Positions 26,593-35,917 of a stretch of DNA of 48,947 nucleotides are shown piece after piece. The position numbers and the translations under genes were made by a program. The stretch's first letter is position 1. Each line of letters opens with the position of its first letter. The notes under the pieces were generated by a model. It had not been told where the DNA came from and made no database searches. It saw only the letters and a program-made list of their open reading frames with translations. The stretch comes from Planctomycetales bacterium (GTDB lineage: Bacteria > Planctomycetota > Planctomycetia > Pirellulales > Pirellulaceae): positions 1-48,947 of the forward strand of contig JAGQPF010000688.1 in assembly GCA_020426845.1 (NCBI GenBank), written 5' to 3'.

Positions 26593-28350
26593 TCAAGCAC
26601 CGTCGGCCCCCGAGTCCACGGGCTCAATCACCAAGAGTGTTTGGTCGGCCGCGACGCCTTGAAGCCGTTGGACCGCGCCGCTCGGCCAGGTCACTTCCAA
26701 CTCCTCCACGACATCGTCGTCACCGAGGCCCCAATAGCAGCGGGCGTCATGGGTGGAGGCATAGCTGGCCCCGCCCTTAATCAGCCGCAGTTGCTCGCCG
26801 TGTTTGGTGCGAGCACGCAGCACGGCTCCAATTCCGCCCCGCGCACTTCGCACACCCACCAGCCGCACACTCAACCAGTGCCGAGCATTCCGGCTATTGT
26901 TGGCGAGCAGCGACGCGGGCTCGTTCACATGCGACACAACCAAATCCAAGTCGCCGTCGTCATCGATGTCGCCGGCCGCAACACCTCGCCCCATGTGCGG
27001 TGAATCCAGGTACGCGCTGGGGCACGCGTGTTGTCGGAACTGACGCCCCGAGTCGTTTTCCAAAAGCAATGGGCGCTGGCGAAGCGGCGCGTTCCGGGGG
27101 TGCCGAGCAACGTGGCCGTTCGACACGAAGATGTCTTCGTCGCCATCGCGATCAAGGTCCAACAACGCGGTTCCCCAGCCAACGTAGAGAGAGCCCACCG
27201 AAGTGACTCCGGTCTGCCGACTGACGTTCTGAAACAAGCAGTGCCCGGAGACGGAGTCATTGCGATACAGGGCAAAACTCTCGGACTCGAAGTTGGCCAC
27301 CCACACGTCGGGCCGCCCATCTCGGTTGAAGTCGCCGAAGTCCACGCCCATGCTGCCGTCTGCATTGCCGCCATCCCCGAACGCCACCCCGGCGGTCAGG
27401 GCCGACTCGGCAAACACTCCTCTTCCATCATTGAGATAGAGGAAGTTCACTTCCGCGTCGTTGGCGACGTAAACATCGCTGTCACCATCGAGATCAATGT
27501 CGCCGATCACGACCCCCAGCCCGCGTCCATTGGGAGCAATGCCGCATTGCCGGGATGATTCGACGAACTGCCCGTCTCCCTTCGACAAGTAGAGGTAGTC
27601 GGGCAGCCCCTGGAAGTTTGCCGGTGGACAGGTCTCGCGTTGGCCCTCCAACGGTCCCGGACAGAAGGGATCATTTTGGAAAGTCCAATCGACGTAATGG
27701 ACCACAAACAGATCCAAGTCGCCGTCCCCGTTGAAGTCACCCCAGCCGGCGCTCGAGCTCCAGAGCGTGTCGTCCAGGCCGGACTCGCGAGCGTGCACCG
27801 CCTCGAAGGTGCCGTCCCCCATGTTGTGATAGAGGGTCAATCCGCCGTAGCCGGTGACGAGAAAGTCGTCGAAGCCATCGTTGTCGTAGTCGGCTGCGCA
27901 CACGGCGTGATTGTAAGGGACCTTCAGCTCGGGCAACGCGCTGCTTGAGACGGGTAGAAAAATGGCTCGGCCGTCCTCGGCCGTCGATTGCCGAAACAAG
28001 CCCGGAGGAATTCCGGTCAACTGGTCGCCGGGGCCGATGCGGCCGCCTCCCGCAAAGCAGACGTCGAGTTTGCCATCGAGGTCGAAGTCGAACATCGCCA
28101 CGCCGCCGCCAAGCGACTCGAGGATTGTATACCGGTCGCTATCCTGGCTATTGTCGTAGGTCGCCGGGAATTGCAGCAACTCCTCCAGACAACATTGGGG
28201 CTGCAAGGGCTGACTGGTCTTTCCATCGCCGATCCGTAGGTCCACGGCGGTTGCGTTTGGATTTTTTGTCTTCGCGCCACAGCCGGGCATCCACGCTGAC
28301 AATCCACAGCAACTAACGATCAGGAGGAGTTTGCGGAGATCGCGTTGCAT
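26593..28350 (-). CDS. CRTAC1-family protein (FG-GAP/VCBS propeller plus ASPIC/UnbV domain)
   Basis: 585 residues. The signal sequence is LLLIVSCCGLSAWMPGC, a possible but atypical lipobox. Repeated calcium-type loops mark the propeller blades: DFDLDGKLD, DYDNDGFDD, DFNGDGDLD, DIDLDGDSD, DFNRDGRPD, DLDRDGDED and DIDDDGDLD. The C-terminal 85 residues are an ASPIC/UnbV domain (WLSVRLVGVRSARGGIGAVL ... GGASYASTHDARCYWGLG ... VTWPSGAVQ). The family name comes from cartilage acidic protein 1; the bacterial function is unproven. The TPR gene lies 31 bases upstream on the same strand, so the two are probably cotranscribed, a pairing common in planctomycetes. Confidence 0.92.
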   Translation of the reverse strand: MQRDLRKLLLIVSCCGLSAWMPGCGAKTKNPNATAVDLRIGDGKTSQPLQPQCCLEELLQFPATYDNSQDSDRYTILESLGGGVAMFDFDLDGKLDVCFAGGGRIGPGDQLTGIPPGLFRQSTAEDGRAIFLPVSSSALPELKVPYNHAVCAADYDNDGFDDFLVTGYGGLTLYHNMGDGTFEAVHARESGLDDTLWSSSAGWGDFNGDGDLDLFVVHYVDWTFQNDPFCPGPLEGQRETCPPANFQGLPDYLYLSKGDGQFVESSRQCGIAPNGRGLGVVIGDIDLDGDSDVYVANDAEVNFLYLNDGRGVFAESALTAGVAFGDGGNADGSMGVDFGDFNRDGRPDVWVANFESESFALYRNDSVSGHCLFQNVSRQTGVTSVGSLYVGWGTALLDLDRDGDEDIFVSNGHVARHPRNAPLRQRPLLLENDSGRQFRQHACPSAYLDSPHMGRGVAAGDIDDDGDLDLVVSHVNEPASLLANNSRNARHWLSVRLVGVRSARGGIGAVLRARTKHGEQLRLIKGGASYASTHDARCYWGLGDDDVVEELEVTWPSGAVQRLQGVAADQTLLVIEPVDSGADGA

Positions 28351-28381
28351 CGTCAGAAAGGCCCAAGAATGGTGTGGTCAC

Positions 28382-29734
28382 TCATTTGCCGTTGTCCGCT
28401 GCACGAGCGCCAGCCCGGCGGTGATCCGCTGCGCGGGACGCATTGCCTGTCTGTTCGTAATAGTCGGCTAGCAGACGATTGGCCTCGGCATGGCCGGGCT
28501 CTAATTCTACCGCGCTGATCAACCATGCCGCTGCCTCGGCCAAGGAACCGTAGTCCATCAACAGTTTTGCAACTTCAACCCGGGGCTCCACCGCGTCAGG
28601 CTGAGTTTGGATGGACCGAGTGAGTTTTTGAATCTGTTCCCTTGCGACGGTCGCTTGTTCGACGAACTCGAAGTGCTTCTGCACCTCGTCAGCGCGCCCC
28701 GCGGCCCTCAGGGCGGACCCGAGCGAGAACCGTAGCGAGGTATTGCGAGGTTGCCTTGCCTCCAGCGGCTCGAGATGCCCAAGAGCTGTCGCGGCGTCGC
28801 CGCTATCCAAAGCGATCCGCCCCAAGCCAAAATGGGCCTCAAAGCTGTCCTCATCCTGCTCCAACAGCTGCCGATAGAGCGGAGCCGCAGGATCCGTAAG
28901 CCCTTGGGCGAGATAGCATCCTGCCAGTCCCGCGAGGATCGTTGGATTGTCGGGCTCCAGCGCCACCGCCTCCCGATACACCTCGACGGCGTCATCATAG
29001 CGGTGCAGCGCAGCGAGTGACTCGCCCAACCCCGACAAGATGTCGGTCCGCTGAGGCGCCCGTCGCCTCGCCTCGCCAAACGCTTCGGCCGCCTCATTCC
29101 ACAGTCGCAAGTGCTGCCAGAGCTTTCCTTGAGCGATGTGGGGCTGAGGGTCCGCGGCGTAGTCCTGCTTCCACGCCTCGATCCACCGAGCCGCCTCGCC
29201 AAAGCGGTAGTTTCGCATATAGCCGCTGACGAGCGCCTCGCAGATTTCCGCCGTCTCCTCAGGCGCCTCCTCCAACGCGCGCATCAGCGTGGCCTCCGCC
29301 TTGGAGATCTGGCCACTTTGAGCCAAGGCCAACGCCTGCTCGAGTTCGAGCCGCTCCTGGAGCGCCCCGTTGGCGAAGGCCTGCTCAATGGCATCGCGGG
29401 CCTCGCTCATTCGGCCCAATTTGCGATGGACGCGAGCGAGCCAGAGCAGTGTGTCCGGGTGCGAGTCCCGTTCGACCATCGCCAGAAGTCGCGTGCGGGC
29501 CTCAGACAGCTGTCGCGCCGCAACAAGCCTCCGGACCGACATCAGGCCGTACTGGCGGCGTAGCGGCCCTTGATAGACAAGCAGTGCACCAATGACCAAG
29601 GCCAGCAGACCCAGCAGCCACCGGTTTGTGCGAGAGCGAGCAGCCGGCAATTCCGATTCGCCGACGGGGGGAGCGGCCTGCCGTTGCGGGGTGGACTTGC
29701 CGGAGCGTTTGCGTTGCTTTTTACGAGGCGACAT
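28382..29734 (-). CDS. Membrane-anchored TPR-repeat protein
   Basis: 450 residues from ATG 29734 (MSPRKKQRKRSGKS), a very basic N-terminus followed by one transmembrane helix (NRWLLGLLALVIGALLVYQG). In-frame upstream starts at 29755 and 29824 would add a tail without family character. The rest is about ten TPR units, e.g. ARVHRKLGRMSEARDAIEQA, LGESLAALHRYDDAVEVYRE, AGCYLAQGLTDPAAPLYRQL and RLLADYYEQTGNASRAADHR. The positive-inside rule puts the TPR part in the periplasm. It is likely a scaffold working with the CRTAC1 protein encoded 31 bases downstream. Confidence 0.87.
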   Translation of the reverse strand: MSPRKKQRKRSGKSTPQRQAAPPVGESELPAARSRTNRWLLGLLALVIGALLVYQGPLRRQYGLMSVRRLVAARQLSEARTRLLAMVERDSHPDTLLWLARVHRKLGRMSEARDAIEQAFANGALQERLELEQALALAQSGQISKAEATLMRALEEAPEETAEICEALVSGYMRNYRFGEAARWIEAWKQDYAADPQPHIAQGKLWQHLRLWNEAAEAFGEARRRAPQRTDILSGLGESLAALHRYDDAVEVYREAVALEPDNPTILAGLAGCYLAQGLTDPAAPLYRQLLEQDEDSFEAHFGLGRIALDSGDAATALGHLEPLEARQPRNTSLRFSLGSALRAAGRADEVQKHFEFVEQATVAREQIQKLTRSIQTQPDAVEPRVEVAKLLMDYGSLAEAAAWLISAVELEPGHAEANRLLADYYEQTGNASRAADHRRAGARAADNGK

Positions 29735-29802
29735 GTAAGAGGCGGACGCCCCCATTCCGGGCGAATAACGGAGTTGTATCTTCCAGTAACCGTCGTCATC
29801 GA

Positions 29803-29831
29803 TTGACTGGGAGGCCAAAGTCAAATAACCT
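29803..29831 (+). promoter_or_regulatory. Possible sigma-70-like promoter of the DUF1559 gene
   Basis: TTGACT (29803-29808), a 17-base spacer and TAACCT (29826-29831) lie 71 bases before the ATG. The -35 match is good and the -10 match weak. Confidence 0.35.
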
Positions 29832-29901
29832 TAGACGCGAGTTCGGCCTAAGTGTCTACCTTATCTCTACTTTTTCCTCGCCCTTTTCCGGAGATCTCTA
29901 C

Positions 29902-30870
29902 ATGCGGCGTTCCAGAATTCGCGGTTTCACTTTAGTGGAACTGCTCGTCGTCATCGCCATCATCGGCGTGCTGGTCGCATTGTTGCTGCCAGCAGTCCAG
30001 GCGGCTCGCGAGGCCGCTCGACGCATGAGTTGCTCGAACAACGTCAAGCAGCTCGCGTTGGCTTGCCAGAACTATCACGACAACCACAAAAAGTTCCCGT
30101 TGAATTATGCGACTTGGGGAACCGTGGTGCCGCAGAACGGCAAGTCGGTGAGCTGGATCACCTCCATCCTGCCCTTTATCGAGCAACAGCCATTATACGA
30201 TCAAGTCGACTTCGCCTACGGCGTCAGCAATGATCCCCGCCCAGCGCCCAACAATGCGACGGTGGCGGCGACCTCCCTCGAGGCGTTGCATTGCCCGAGT
30301 GACAGCGGACACGAAGGCACGCTGTCGGGTCGCGCCAACATCGGCGGAACATGGGGCGTCAACAACTACAAGGGCTGCGCCGGCTCGAACTGGGCGTGGG
30401 GCAATTTCCAGGTGACCAGTGGCCCGTTTGTCTTCACTCCCTACGGCGACAACTCCAACGGCCTCGATGTCGGCAACGGCGTGCTGTTTCGCAACAACGG
30501 GCCGCGTACCCCGATCCAGGCCACCATGGCTTCGGTGAAGGACGGCACGTCCAACACGTTTATCGTAGGCGAGTGCGTGCCGAACTGGTGCACTCACACC
30601 TGGTGGTTTTGGCCTAATGGTTCCACAGCAACAGCCGCTGTGCCATTGAATGCGCCGGCTCAGTGTACCAACACCGGGCGACGCGATGCTGATCTGTTCA
30701 ATTGCCGTGGCGACTGGCCCAACAACTACTCGTTTATGAGCCGCCATCCGGCTGGCGCCATGTTCGGGTTGGTCGACGGCAGCGTGCGGTTCGTCTCCGA
30801 AACCGTTGACCTGCAAATCTATCGCGCCTATGGCTCGATGGTGGACGGCGTTCCCGCAACCCTTCCGTAA
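29902..30870 (+). CDS. DUF1559 protein with type II pseudopilin N-terminus
   Basis: 322 residues. The start is set by GGAG 8 bases before ATG 29902. RGFTLVELLVVIAIIGVLVALLLPAV is a type IV/II prepilin cleavage and helix region (cleaved after Gly, Phe first, Glu at +5), followed by the DUF1559 hallmark QAAREAARRMSCSNNVKQLALA and YHDNHKKFP. The C-terminus ends with the usual SRHPAGAMFGLVDGSVRFVSETVD. Planctomycetes encode dozens of paralogues; the role is unknown, presumably pseudopilin-like surface or secretion components. The small lipoprotein gene after the terminator is a frequent neighbour. Confidence 0.95.
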   Translation: MRRSRIRGFTLVELLVVIAIIGVLVALLLPAVQAAREAARRMSCSNNVKQLALACQNYHDNHKKFPLNYATWGTVVPQNGKSVSWITSILPFIEQQPLYDQVDFAYGVSNDPRPAPNNATVAATSLEALHCPSDSGHEGTLSGRANIGGTWGVNNYKGCAGSNWAWGNFQVTSGPFVFTPYGDNSNGLDVGNGVLFRNNGPRTPIQATMASVKDGTSNTFIVGECVPNWCTHTWWFWPNGSTATAAVPLNAPAQCTNTGRRDADLFNCRGDWPNNYSFMSRHPAGAMFGLVDGSVRFVSETVDLQIYRAYGSMVDGVPATLP

Positions 30871-30920
30871 ACGCACTACCGCGTGCGAAAATCGCTTGCC
30901 CATCTTGGGATCGATTCATT

Positions 30921-30965
30921 CAGGCTTACAATGTCGGACTGTCGGCATTGTAAGCCTGTCTTTTT
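30921..30965 (+). terminator. Rho-independent terminator after the DUF1559 gene
   Basis: A perfect 13-bp stem (30921-30933 with 30946-30958), a 12-base loop and TCTTTTT. Confidence 0.93.
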
Positions 30966-31038
30966 CTCACACCGTGTCACTCGTGGCTGATTGCGAGCTG
31001 TCGAAGTGAGGACACGGCCTTCCAATCACGGGAATCAC

Positions 31039-31485
31039 ATGACTAACACACACAAGTTCGCGCTGATCTGCGCCGCCTTCGCCGGGCTGCTGGCGACTGG
31101 TTGCGGCGGAGGCGCCAAACTCAGCACCGTCCCCATCAGCGGCTCCGTCTCGCAAAACGGCGCCGCGGTCCCCAACGTCTCCGTGGTCTTCAATGCCGTC
31201 GATCCCAGCGGCCGCAATGCCACCGCGATCACTGATGCCAACGGCAAATTTGCCGCCGTGACCACGATGGAGCCCAATGACGGCATCATGCCGGGCAAGT
31301 ACAAGGTCACATTGAACCTGGTCAACACGAACCCCGACGCCGAGATCAGCAGCGAGGATGCCTATAGCACGGACAAGCCGAAAGACCTCCCCTTCTCGAC
31401 TCGCTACCTGAACACGGTCGAGACCGATCTGGAAGTCGAAATCAAGGAAGGTGGCGAGGTGCACGACTTGTCGTTGGTGCCCTAG
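31039..31485 (+). CDS. Small carboxypeptidase-regulatory-like lipoprotein
   Basis: 148 residues from ATG 31039 (GGGA 5 bases upstream). The signal ends LLATGCGGG, a weak lipobox (ATGC). The mature part is a transthyretin/carboxypeptidase-regulatory-like beta-sandwich: VPISGSVSQNGAAVPNVSVV, then ATAITDANGKFAA and MPGKYKVTLNLV. Proteins of this type regularly accompany DUF1559 genes in planctomycetes; the function is not established. The strong terminator before it implies its own promoter or read-through. Confidence 0.87.
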   Translation: MTNTHKFALICAAFAGLLATGCGGGAKLSTVPISGSVSQNGAAVPNVSVVFNAVDPSGRNATAITDANGKFAAVTTMEPNDGIMPGKYKVTLNLVNTNPDAEISSEDAYSTDKPKDLPFSTRYLNTVETDLEVEIKEGGEVHDLSLVP

Positions 31486-31577
31486 CGACCCGTTGGACCC
31501 GGGCGACTAGTGGCCCGTCAAGCCGGAGCTAGTTGATTCATTCCTCACTCCTTCGAGTGACGGGCGATTCGACGATA

Positions 31578-31610
31578 CCATCCCTCGCTTACGCTTCGGG
31601 TTTCCTGTCC
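31578..31610. repeat. Single copy of the CCCTCGCTTACGCTTCGGG repeat
   Basis: CCATCCCTCGCTTACGCTTC followed by GGGTTTCCTGTCC, matching the units at 21436-21655 over about 27 bases. It sits 93 bases after the lipoprotein stop and just before the terminator at 31642. Confidence 0.85.
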
Positions 31611-31641
31611 TGGCCCGATACGGCAAGGACCGTTCGGCATG

Positions 31642-31682
31642 AAAAGGAGCCGCTCGCCCAACGCGCGAGCGGCTCCTTTTTT
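31642..31682 (+). terminator. Rho-independent terminator upstream of the IMPase-family gene
   Basis: A perfect 12-bp stem (31646-31657 with 31665-31676), a 7-base loop and six T, with AAAA before the stem, so it may work in both directions. It most likely ends the lipoprotein transcript. Confidence 0.92.
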
Positions 31683-31748
31683 CTTGGCAGCTCATTACCA
31701 ATTCCGAGATCAATGAAACACGCGATTCCATGGCTGTTAGAGCGGGGC

Positions 31749-32564
31749 ATGTCCACGGAACTGGAAGTCGCTTGCGCCGCAGCGACGGCCGGGTCCGAAA
31801 TTGTGCAAGCGTATTTCCGTTCGCTGGCGTCCGCCGAGGTCCGGCCGAAGGGCAGCGAATCGGAGACGCACAACCTCGTCACCAACGCGGATATCGAGGC
31901 TGAGGAGGCGATCGCCGCGACGATCCACGCGGCCTACCCCGACCATGCCATCCTCGGCGAGGAGCAGCATGACGGCGCGACAGACGCCGAACATCTTTGG
32001 ATCATCGACCCGCTGGACGGGACCACCAACTTCTCCCACGGGATCCCGCACTTTGGTGTCAGCGTCGCCTACTATCGTGAAGGCAAGGCGCACACGGGCG
32101 TCGTAGTGAACCCCGTTGGCGGTGGCTGGCATGTCGCCCAGCGGCAACACGGCGCTTGGCGCTACGACAGCGGTCAATGGATCCGTTGTCGGGTGATGGA
32201 TGAGCAAGACCTGCGGCGAACCCTCATCGGCGTTGGCTTCTACTACGATCGCGGTGCGATGATGCGGGCCACCCTGGACGCCGTGGAAGCGCTGTTTCGG
32301 AAACAAATCCACGGCATCCGCCGCTTTGGCACCGCGTCGCTTGACCTCTGCATGGTCGCCGACGGACAGTTCGGTAGCTTCTTTGAATTCTACTTGTCGC
32401 CATGGGACTTTGCCGCAGGCCAACTGCTCGTGACCGAGGCCGGCGGTCGCGTGTCCACCTGCGAGGGAAGTCCGTTAGGCGTGGCCCCATCGAGCGTATT
32501 GGCCTCGAATGGACACTTGCACGACGAAATCCTCGAAGTTGTGTCCAAACATCTCGAGAAGTGA
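31749..32564 (+). CDS. Inositol-monophosphatase-family phosphatase
   Basis: 271 residues from ATG 31749 (MSTELEVACAAATAGSEIVQ), preceded by GGGG; ATG 31713 is an alternative. All metal and active-site motifs of the Mg/Li-sensitive phosphatase family are present: LVTNADIEAEEAI, AILGEEQHD, WIIDPLDGTTNFSHGIP (the DPxDGT signature) and the C-terminal SPWDFAAGQLLVTEAGG. Such enzymes hydrolyse myo-inositol phosphate, histidinol phosphate, 3'-phosphoadenosine phosphate or similar in the cytoplasm; the motifs do not separate these. The terminator at 31642 shows it has its own transcript. Confidence 0.93.
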   Translation: MSTELEVACAAATAGSEIVQAYFRSLASAEVRPKGSESETHNLVTNADIEAEEAIAATIHAAYPDHAILGEEQHDGATDAEHLWIIDPLDGTTNFSHGIPHFGVSVAYYREGKAHTGVVVNPVGGGWHVAQRQHGAWRYDSGQWIRCRVMDEQDLRRTLIGVGFYYDRGAMMRATLDAVEALFRKQIHGIRRFGTASLDLCMVADGQFGSFFEFYLSPWDFAAGQLLVTEAGGRVSTCEGSPLGVAPSSVLASNGHLHDEILEVVSKHLEK

Positions 32565-32701
32565 CACAACGGTCCGCCCGATTCCGCAATTTCCAACTGC
32601 GTCAAGGCGCCACAGGCAATCCCGCAGCGCGAGTTGGTCGCGGACGCGACTTCAATCATAATGATCAAGAGTGTCTGACTCCGAAAATCGGCATGCTTCA
32701 A

Positions 32702-32745
32702 AAGGAAACCCGAAGCGTCAGAACGTCAGCGACGGATCGGAATCG
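32702..32745. repeat. Diverged inverted copy of the CCCTCGCTKACGCTTCGGG repeat
   Basis: Read on the minus strand this gives CGATCCGTCGCTGACG, a 6-base insertion and GACGCTTCGGGTTTCC. It lies just before the likely start of the DUF1549/DUF1553 gene and overlaps its longest possible frame. Confidence 0.75.
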
Positions 32746-32766
32746 CAGATAGGGAACACCAGAACC

Positions 32767-35700
32767 TTGATCCAGATCAAGCAGTATCGACGATCGAACG
32801 AGCACAGTGGCGTCATCAAGACACTTGCTTTGGCCTTGTGCATCGGGTTCACATCGTTCTGCCTGCCAACACTGAGGCCTTGTGCGGCAGATGAGCCAGC
32901 GAAAGCCCAGCGTCCGGATTTCGGCGGCGACATTTTGCCGTTGTTATCCGATCGTTGCTTTCATTGCCACGGGCCGGACGACGGAAAACGCGAAGCGGAT
33001 CTCCGTTTGGATACGCCCCAAGGCGTGGCTGCGGTCGTCAACCTTAGTGAGCCCGAGAAAAGTGAACTCCTGAAGCGAGTATCGGCGGGCGCTGGCGATC
33101 AAATCATGCCGCCCCGCGACTCCCATCGAGAACCGCTAACGGCGGAGGAGGTCGAGAGGCTGCGAGATTGGATCGCCGCAGGTATTCCTTGGGGCAAGCA
33201 CTGGTCACTCGAACTCCCGAAGGCCAGCCAGGCCGTTGACGGCAATCCGATTGACCACTTTGTGCAGGAGCAGTTGCGCCGACGAAACTTGGTCTTCTCG
33301 CCTCCTGCGGCTCGCCACACGTTGTTGCGGCGCCTTTGCTTCGACCTCACCGGCCTCCCGCCAACGCCCGAGCAAGCCGCGGCCTTTCTGCAGGACGACT
33401 CACCGCAGGCCGTGGAGCGGCTCGTCGAACAGTTGTTGTCGTCGCCCCACTATGGCGAGCGGATGGCGATGTGGTGGCTGGACGCTGCGCGGTATGCCGA
33501 CACCGATGGCTACCAACAAGACGCAACTCGCACGAATTGGCCGTGGCGAGATTGGGTCGTGCAATCGTTCAATCGCAACCTGCCATACGATCAGTTCACG
33601 ACGGAACAGTTCGCGGGAGACCTGCTGCCTGAGGCAAACGACCAACAGCGGCTGGCAACCTGCTTTCACCGGAACCACATGACCAATGGCGAAGGCGGCC
33701 GCGATCCCGAAGAGTCTCGCGTGGACTATGTCATCGATCGGGTCAACACGATGGGCACAGTTTGGCTGGGGCTGACGCTCGGCTGCTGCCAGTGCCATTC
33801 GCACAAATTCGACCCCGTCACGCAAGCCGAATACTATCAGCTGTACGCGTTCTTCAACAGCATCGATGAGGACGGCAAGGCGGGCAAAGCGGCGAAGCCC
33901 TATCTGAAATATGAGTCCCCGCTCTCGCCACAATCCGTGTCCCGCGCGGAAGCGACCGTGAAGCAGCGCGAGCCACAAGAGGCCGCCGCGCGGCAAAGCG
34001 CCGAGCAGGAATTTGAGCTCTGGCTCGCCTCGCAGGTCGATGCGCTCGCAGGCACGGCCTACGAAGGTTGGCAACCGTTCAGCGAGCTGGCGGTGGAGTC
34101 GGTCGAGGGTACGCAGCTGGAACTGCAACGGGATCAGGTCATCCGAGCTCATGGTCCCAATCCTCGCCAGGACGACTACCGACTGACCGGCACCGCTACC
34201 TTGCGACGACTGACCGGCCTGCGATTGGAGGTGTTTCCGCACGCCGATCATACGGACGGCAAATTGTCCCGCGGCGCCAGCGGAGAGTTCATTCTGACGG
34301 ATGTGAAGCTGCAGCGACGGCGACCGGGAAGCTCACAACTGGAAGACATCGAGCTCGACTCCGCCGTCGCCGACGCAGAGAAGAAAGTCTCGGGACGGAA
34401 CTACGGGCTGATCAAAGACACGCTCGACGACGACCCGCGCAATGGCTGGACAACGGACGGGGCGGCAGATCAACCCCATGAAGCGGTCTTCGCGCTGGCC
34501 GAGCCACTTCAGCTCAACGAAGGTGACCAGCTGGTGTTCGTGTTGTTGCAGCGATCCACTGTCGGAGACGCCAGTATCGGCCGCTTCCGCGTGATGGTGA
34601 CGGACCAGCCCGGCGAAGCAGTGCGGCGCATCGGGCCGATGCCACTGGAGCGGCTGGCGACGTCCGGCGTCACCAGCGTGGCGGAGGTGCCCCAAGATCT
34701 CCGCGCGGAGCTGCTGCGACAATTCTTGGCTGATCATTCACGTTACCAGGCGGAAAAGCAGCGTCTCGACCTCGCTCGGCAGCAACTGTCGGAACTTCGT
34801 CAGTCAACCGGACCGCTCGATGTCATGGTGCTGGCCGAACGCAACGAGCCGCGCAACACTTTCCGGCTGGTTCGCGGGATTTGGGATCAGCACGGTGAGC
34901 AGCTACAGCGAGGCTTTCCCGCAGCCATCGGATCGGCTGGCGTCAACGGCGAATCCAGCCTCTCGCGACTGGACCTGGCGCGCTGGCTCACTTCGCGACA
35001 CAACCCACTCACGGCTCGCGTCACCGTGAACCACCTGTGGCAGCTGTTTTTCGGGTCAGGCATCGTCCGCACGCCCGAGGACTTTGGCGTTCAGGGCGAG
35101 CGGCCCACACACCCGGAGCTTCTGGACCATCTAGCAGTCGAGCTGATGGAGCACGACTGGGACCTGCGGCACGTGATTCGCTTGATCGTTACTAGCCGCA
35201 CCTATGCCCAGTCCAGCGTCGTCCCTCAGGACAGCGCGGCCCGGCAGCTCGACCCCGAAAATCGCTGGCTGAGCCGAGTGACGAGGCGACGCCTGCCCAG
35301 TTGGATGATCCGCGACGCGGCGTTGACGGCGAGCGGCTTGCTGAACCGCGATATCGGCGGCCCTCCGGTGATGCCGTATCAGCCGGCGGGCGTTTGGAAA
35401 CAGATGTTTATGGGAAGATTTCAATATCGCCCCAGCCAAGGCGAGCTGCAGTATCGCCGCACGCTTTACGCCTTCTGGCGACGCTCGAGCGCGCCGGTGT
35501 TTTTGTTCGACAGCGCACAACGCCGCACCTGCGAGGTCCAGCCACGTCAGACCAACACGCCGCTGCATGCGCTCACCTTGCTGAACGGCGAAACGACGCT
35601 CGAAGCCGCTCGCGAGCTCGCGAGGCTCGCCACCCGCGAGCATCCCGACGATGTGCAGGCGAGGCTGAGTTGGATGACGCGGCGATTGCTGACCCGCGAA

Positions 35701-35910
35701 CCGGACGCGCACGAGTTTGCCGTGCTGGCCCGGCAACGCGGGTTGGCACTGGAGCACTACCGGCCTCATCCGGGCGACGCGGCGCAGCTGCTTGCGGTTG
35801 GGCAAGCCTCGGCCGATCGCCCCACGCTGCCCGACACCGCCGCCTGGGCGGCGGACATGGTCGTGGCCTCGATGTTGCTGAATCTGGATGAGGCCATCAC
35901 CCGTGAGTGA
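32767..35910 (+). CDS. Planctomycete cytochrome c (PSCyt1)-DUF1549-DUF1553 protein
   Basis: 1047 residues if started at TTG 32767; no ATG exists in the N-terminal part. The frame extends up to GTG 32671, but that stretch overlaps a dispersed repeat. A signal peptide (TLALALCIGFTSFCLP) is followed by C64-F-H-C-H68 (heme c) within FGGDILPLLSDRCFHCHGPD, the planctomycete cytochrome domain. DUF1549 follows at about 145-350 (LLRRLCFDLTGLPPTPEQAA, ERMAMWWLDAARYADTDGYQ, CHSHKFDPVTQAEYYQLYAF). A beta-rich middle region leads to DUF1553 from about 740 (LARWLTSRHNPLTARVTVNH, GIVRTPEDFGVQGERPTHPE, RRLPSWMIRDA, RRTCEVQPRQTNTPLHALTL). It is always paired with a DUF1501 gene; suspected roles lie in polysaccharide oxidation, unproven. 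Confidence 0.92.
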   Translation: MIQIKQYRRSNEHSGVIKTLALALCIGFTSFCLPTLRPCAADEPAKAQRPDFGGDILPLLSDRCFHCHGPDDGKREADLRLDTPQGVAAVVNLSEPEKSELLKRVSAGAGDQIMPPRDSHREPLTAEEVERLRDWIAAGIPWGKHWSLELPKASQAVDGNPIDHFVQEQLRRRNLVFSPPAARHTLLRRLCFDLTGLPPTPEQAAAFLQDDSPQAVERLVEQLLSSPHYGERMAMWWLDAARYADTDGYQQDATRTNWPWRDWVVQSFNRNLPYDQFTTEQFAGDLLPEANDQQRLATCFHRNHMTNGEGGRDPEESRVDYVIDRVNTMGTVWLGLTLGCCQCHSHKFDPVTQAEYYQLYAFFNSIDEDGKAGKAAKPYLKYESPLSPQSVSRAEATVKQREPQEAAARQSAEQEFELWLASQVDALAGTAYEGWQPFSELAVESVEGTQLELQRDQVIRAHGPNPRQDDYRLTGTATLRRLTGLRLEVFPHADHTDGKLSRGASGEFILTDVKLQRRRPGSSQLEDIELDSAVADAEKKVSGRNYGLIKDTLDDDPRNGWTTDGAADQPHEAVFALAEPLQLNEGDQLVFVLLQRSTVGDASIGRFRVMVTDQPGEAVRRIGPMPLERLATSGVTSVAEVPQDLRAELLRQFLADHSRYQAEKQRLDLARQQLSELRQSTGPLDVMVLAERNEPRNTFRLVRGIWDQHGEQLQRGFPAAIGSAGVNGESSLSRLDLARWLTSRHNPLTARVTVNHLWQLFFGSGIVRTPEDFGVQGERPTHPELLDHLAVELMEHDWDLRHVIRLIVTSRTYAQSSVVPQDSAARQLDPENRWLSRVTRRRLPSWMIRDAALTASGLLNRDIGGPPVMPYQPAGVWKQMFMGRFQYRPSQGELQYRRTLYAFWRRSSAPVFLFDSAQRRTCEVQPRQTNTPLHALTLLNGETTLEAARELARLATREHPDDVQARLSWMTRRLLTREPDAHEFAVLARQRGLALEHYRPHPGDAAQLLAVGQASADRPTLPDTAAWAADMVVASMLLNLDEAITRE

Positions 35911-35917
35911 CACAACC

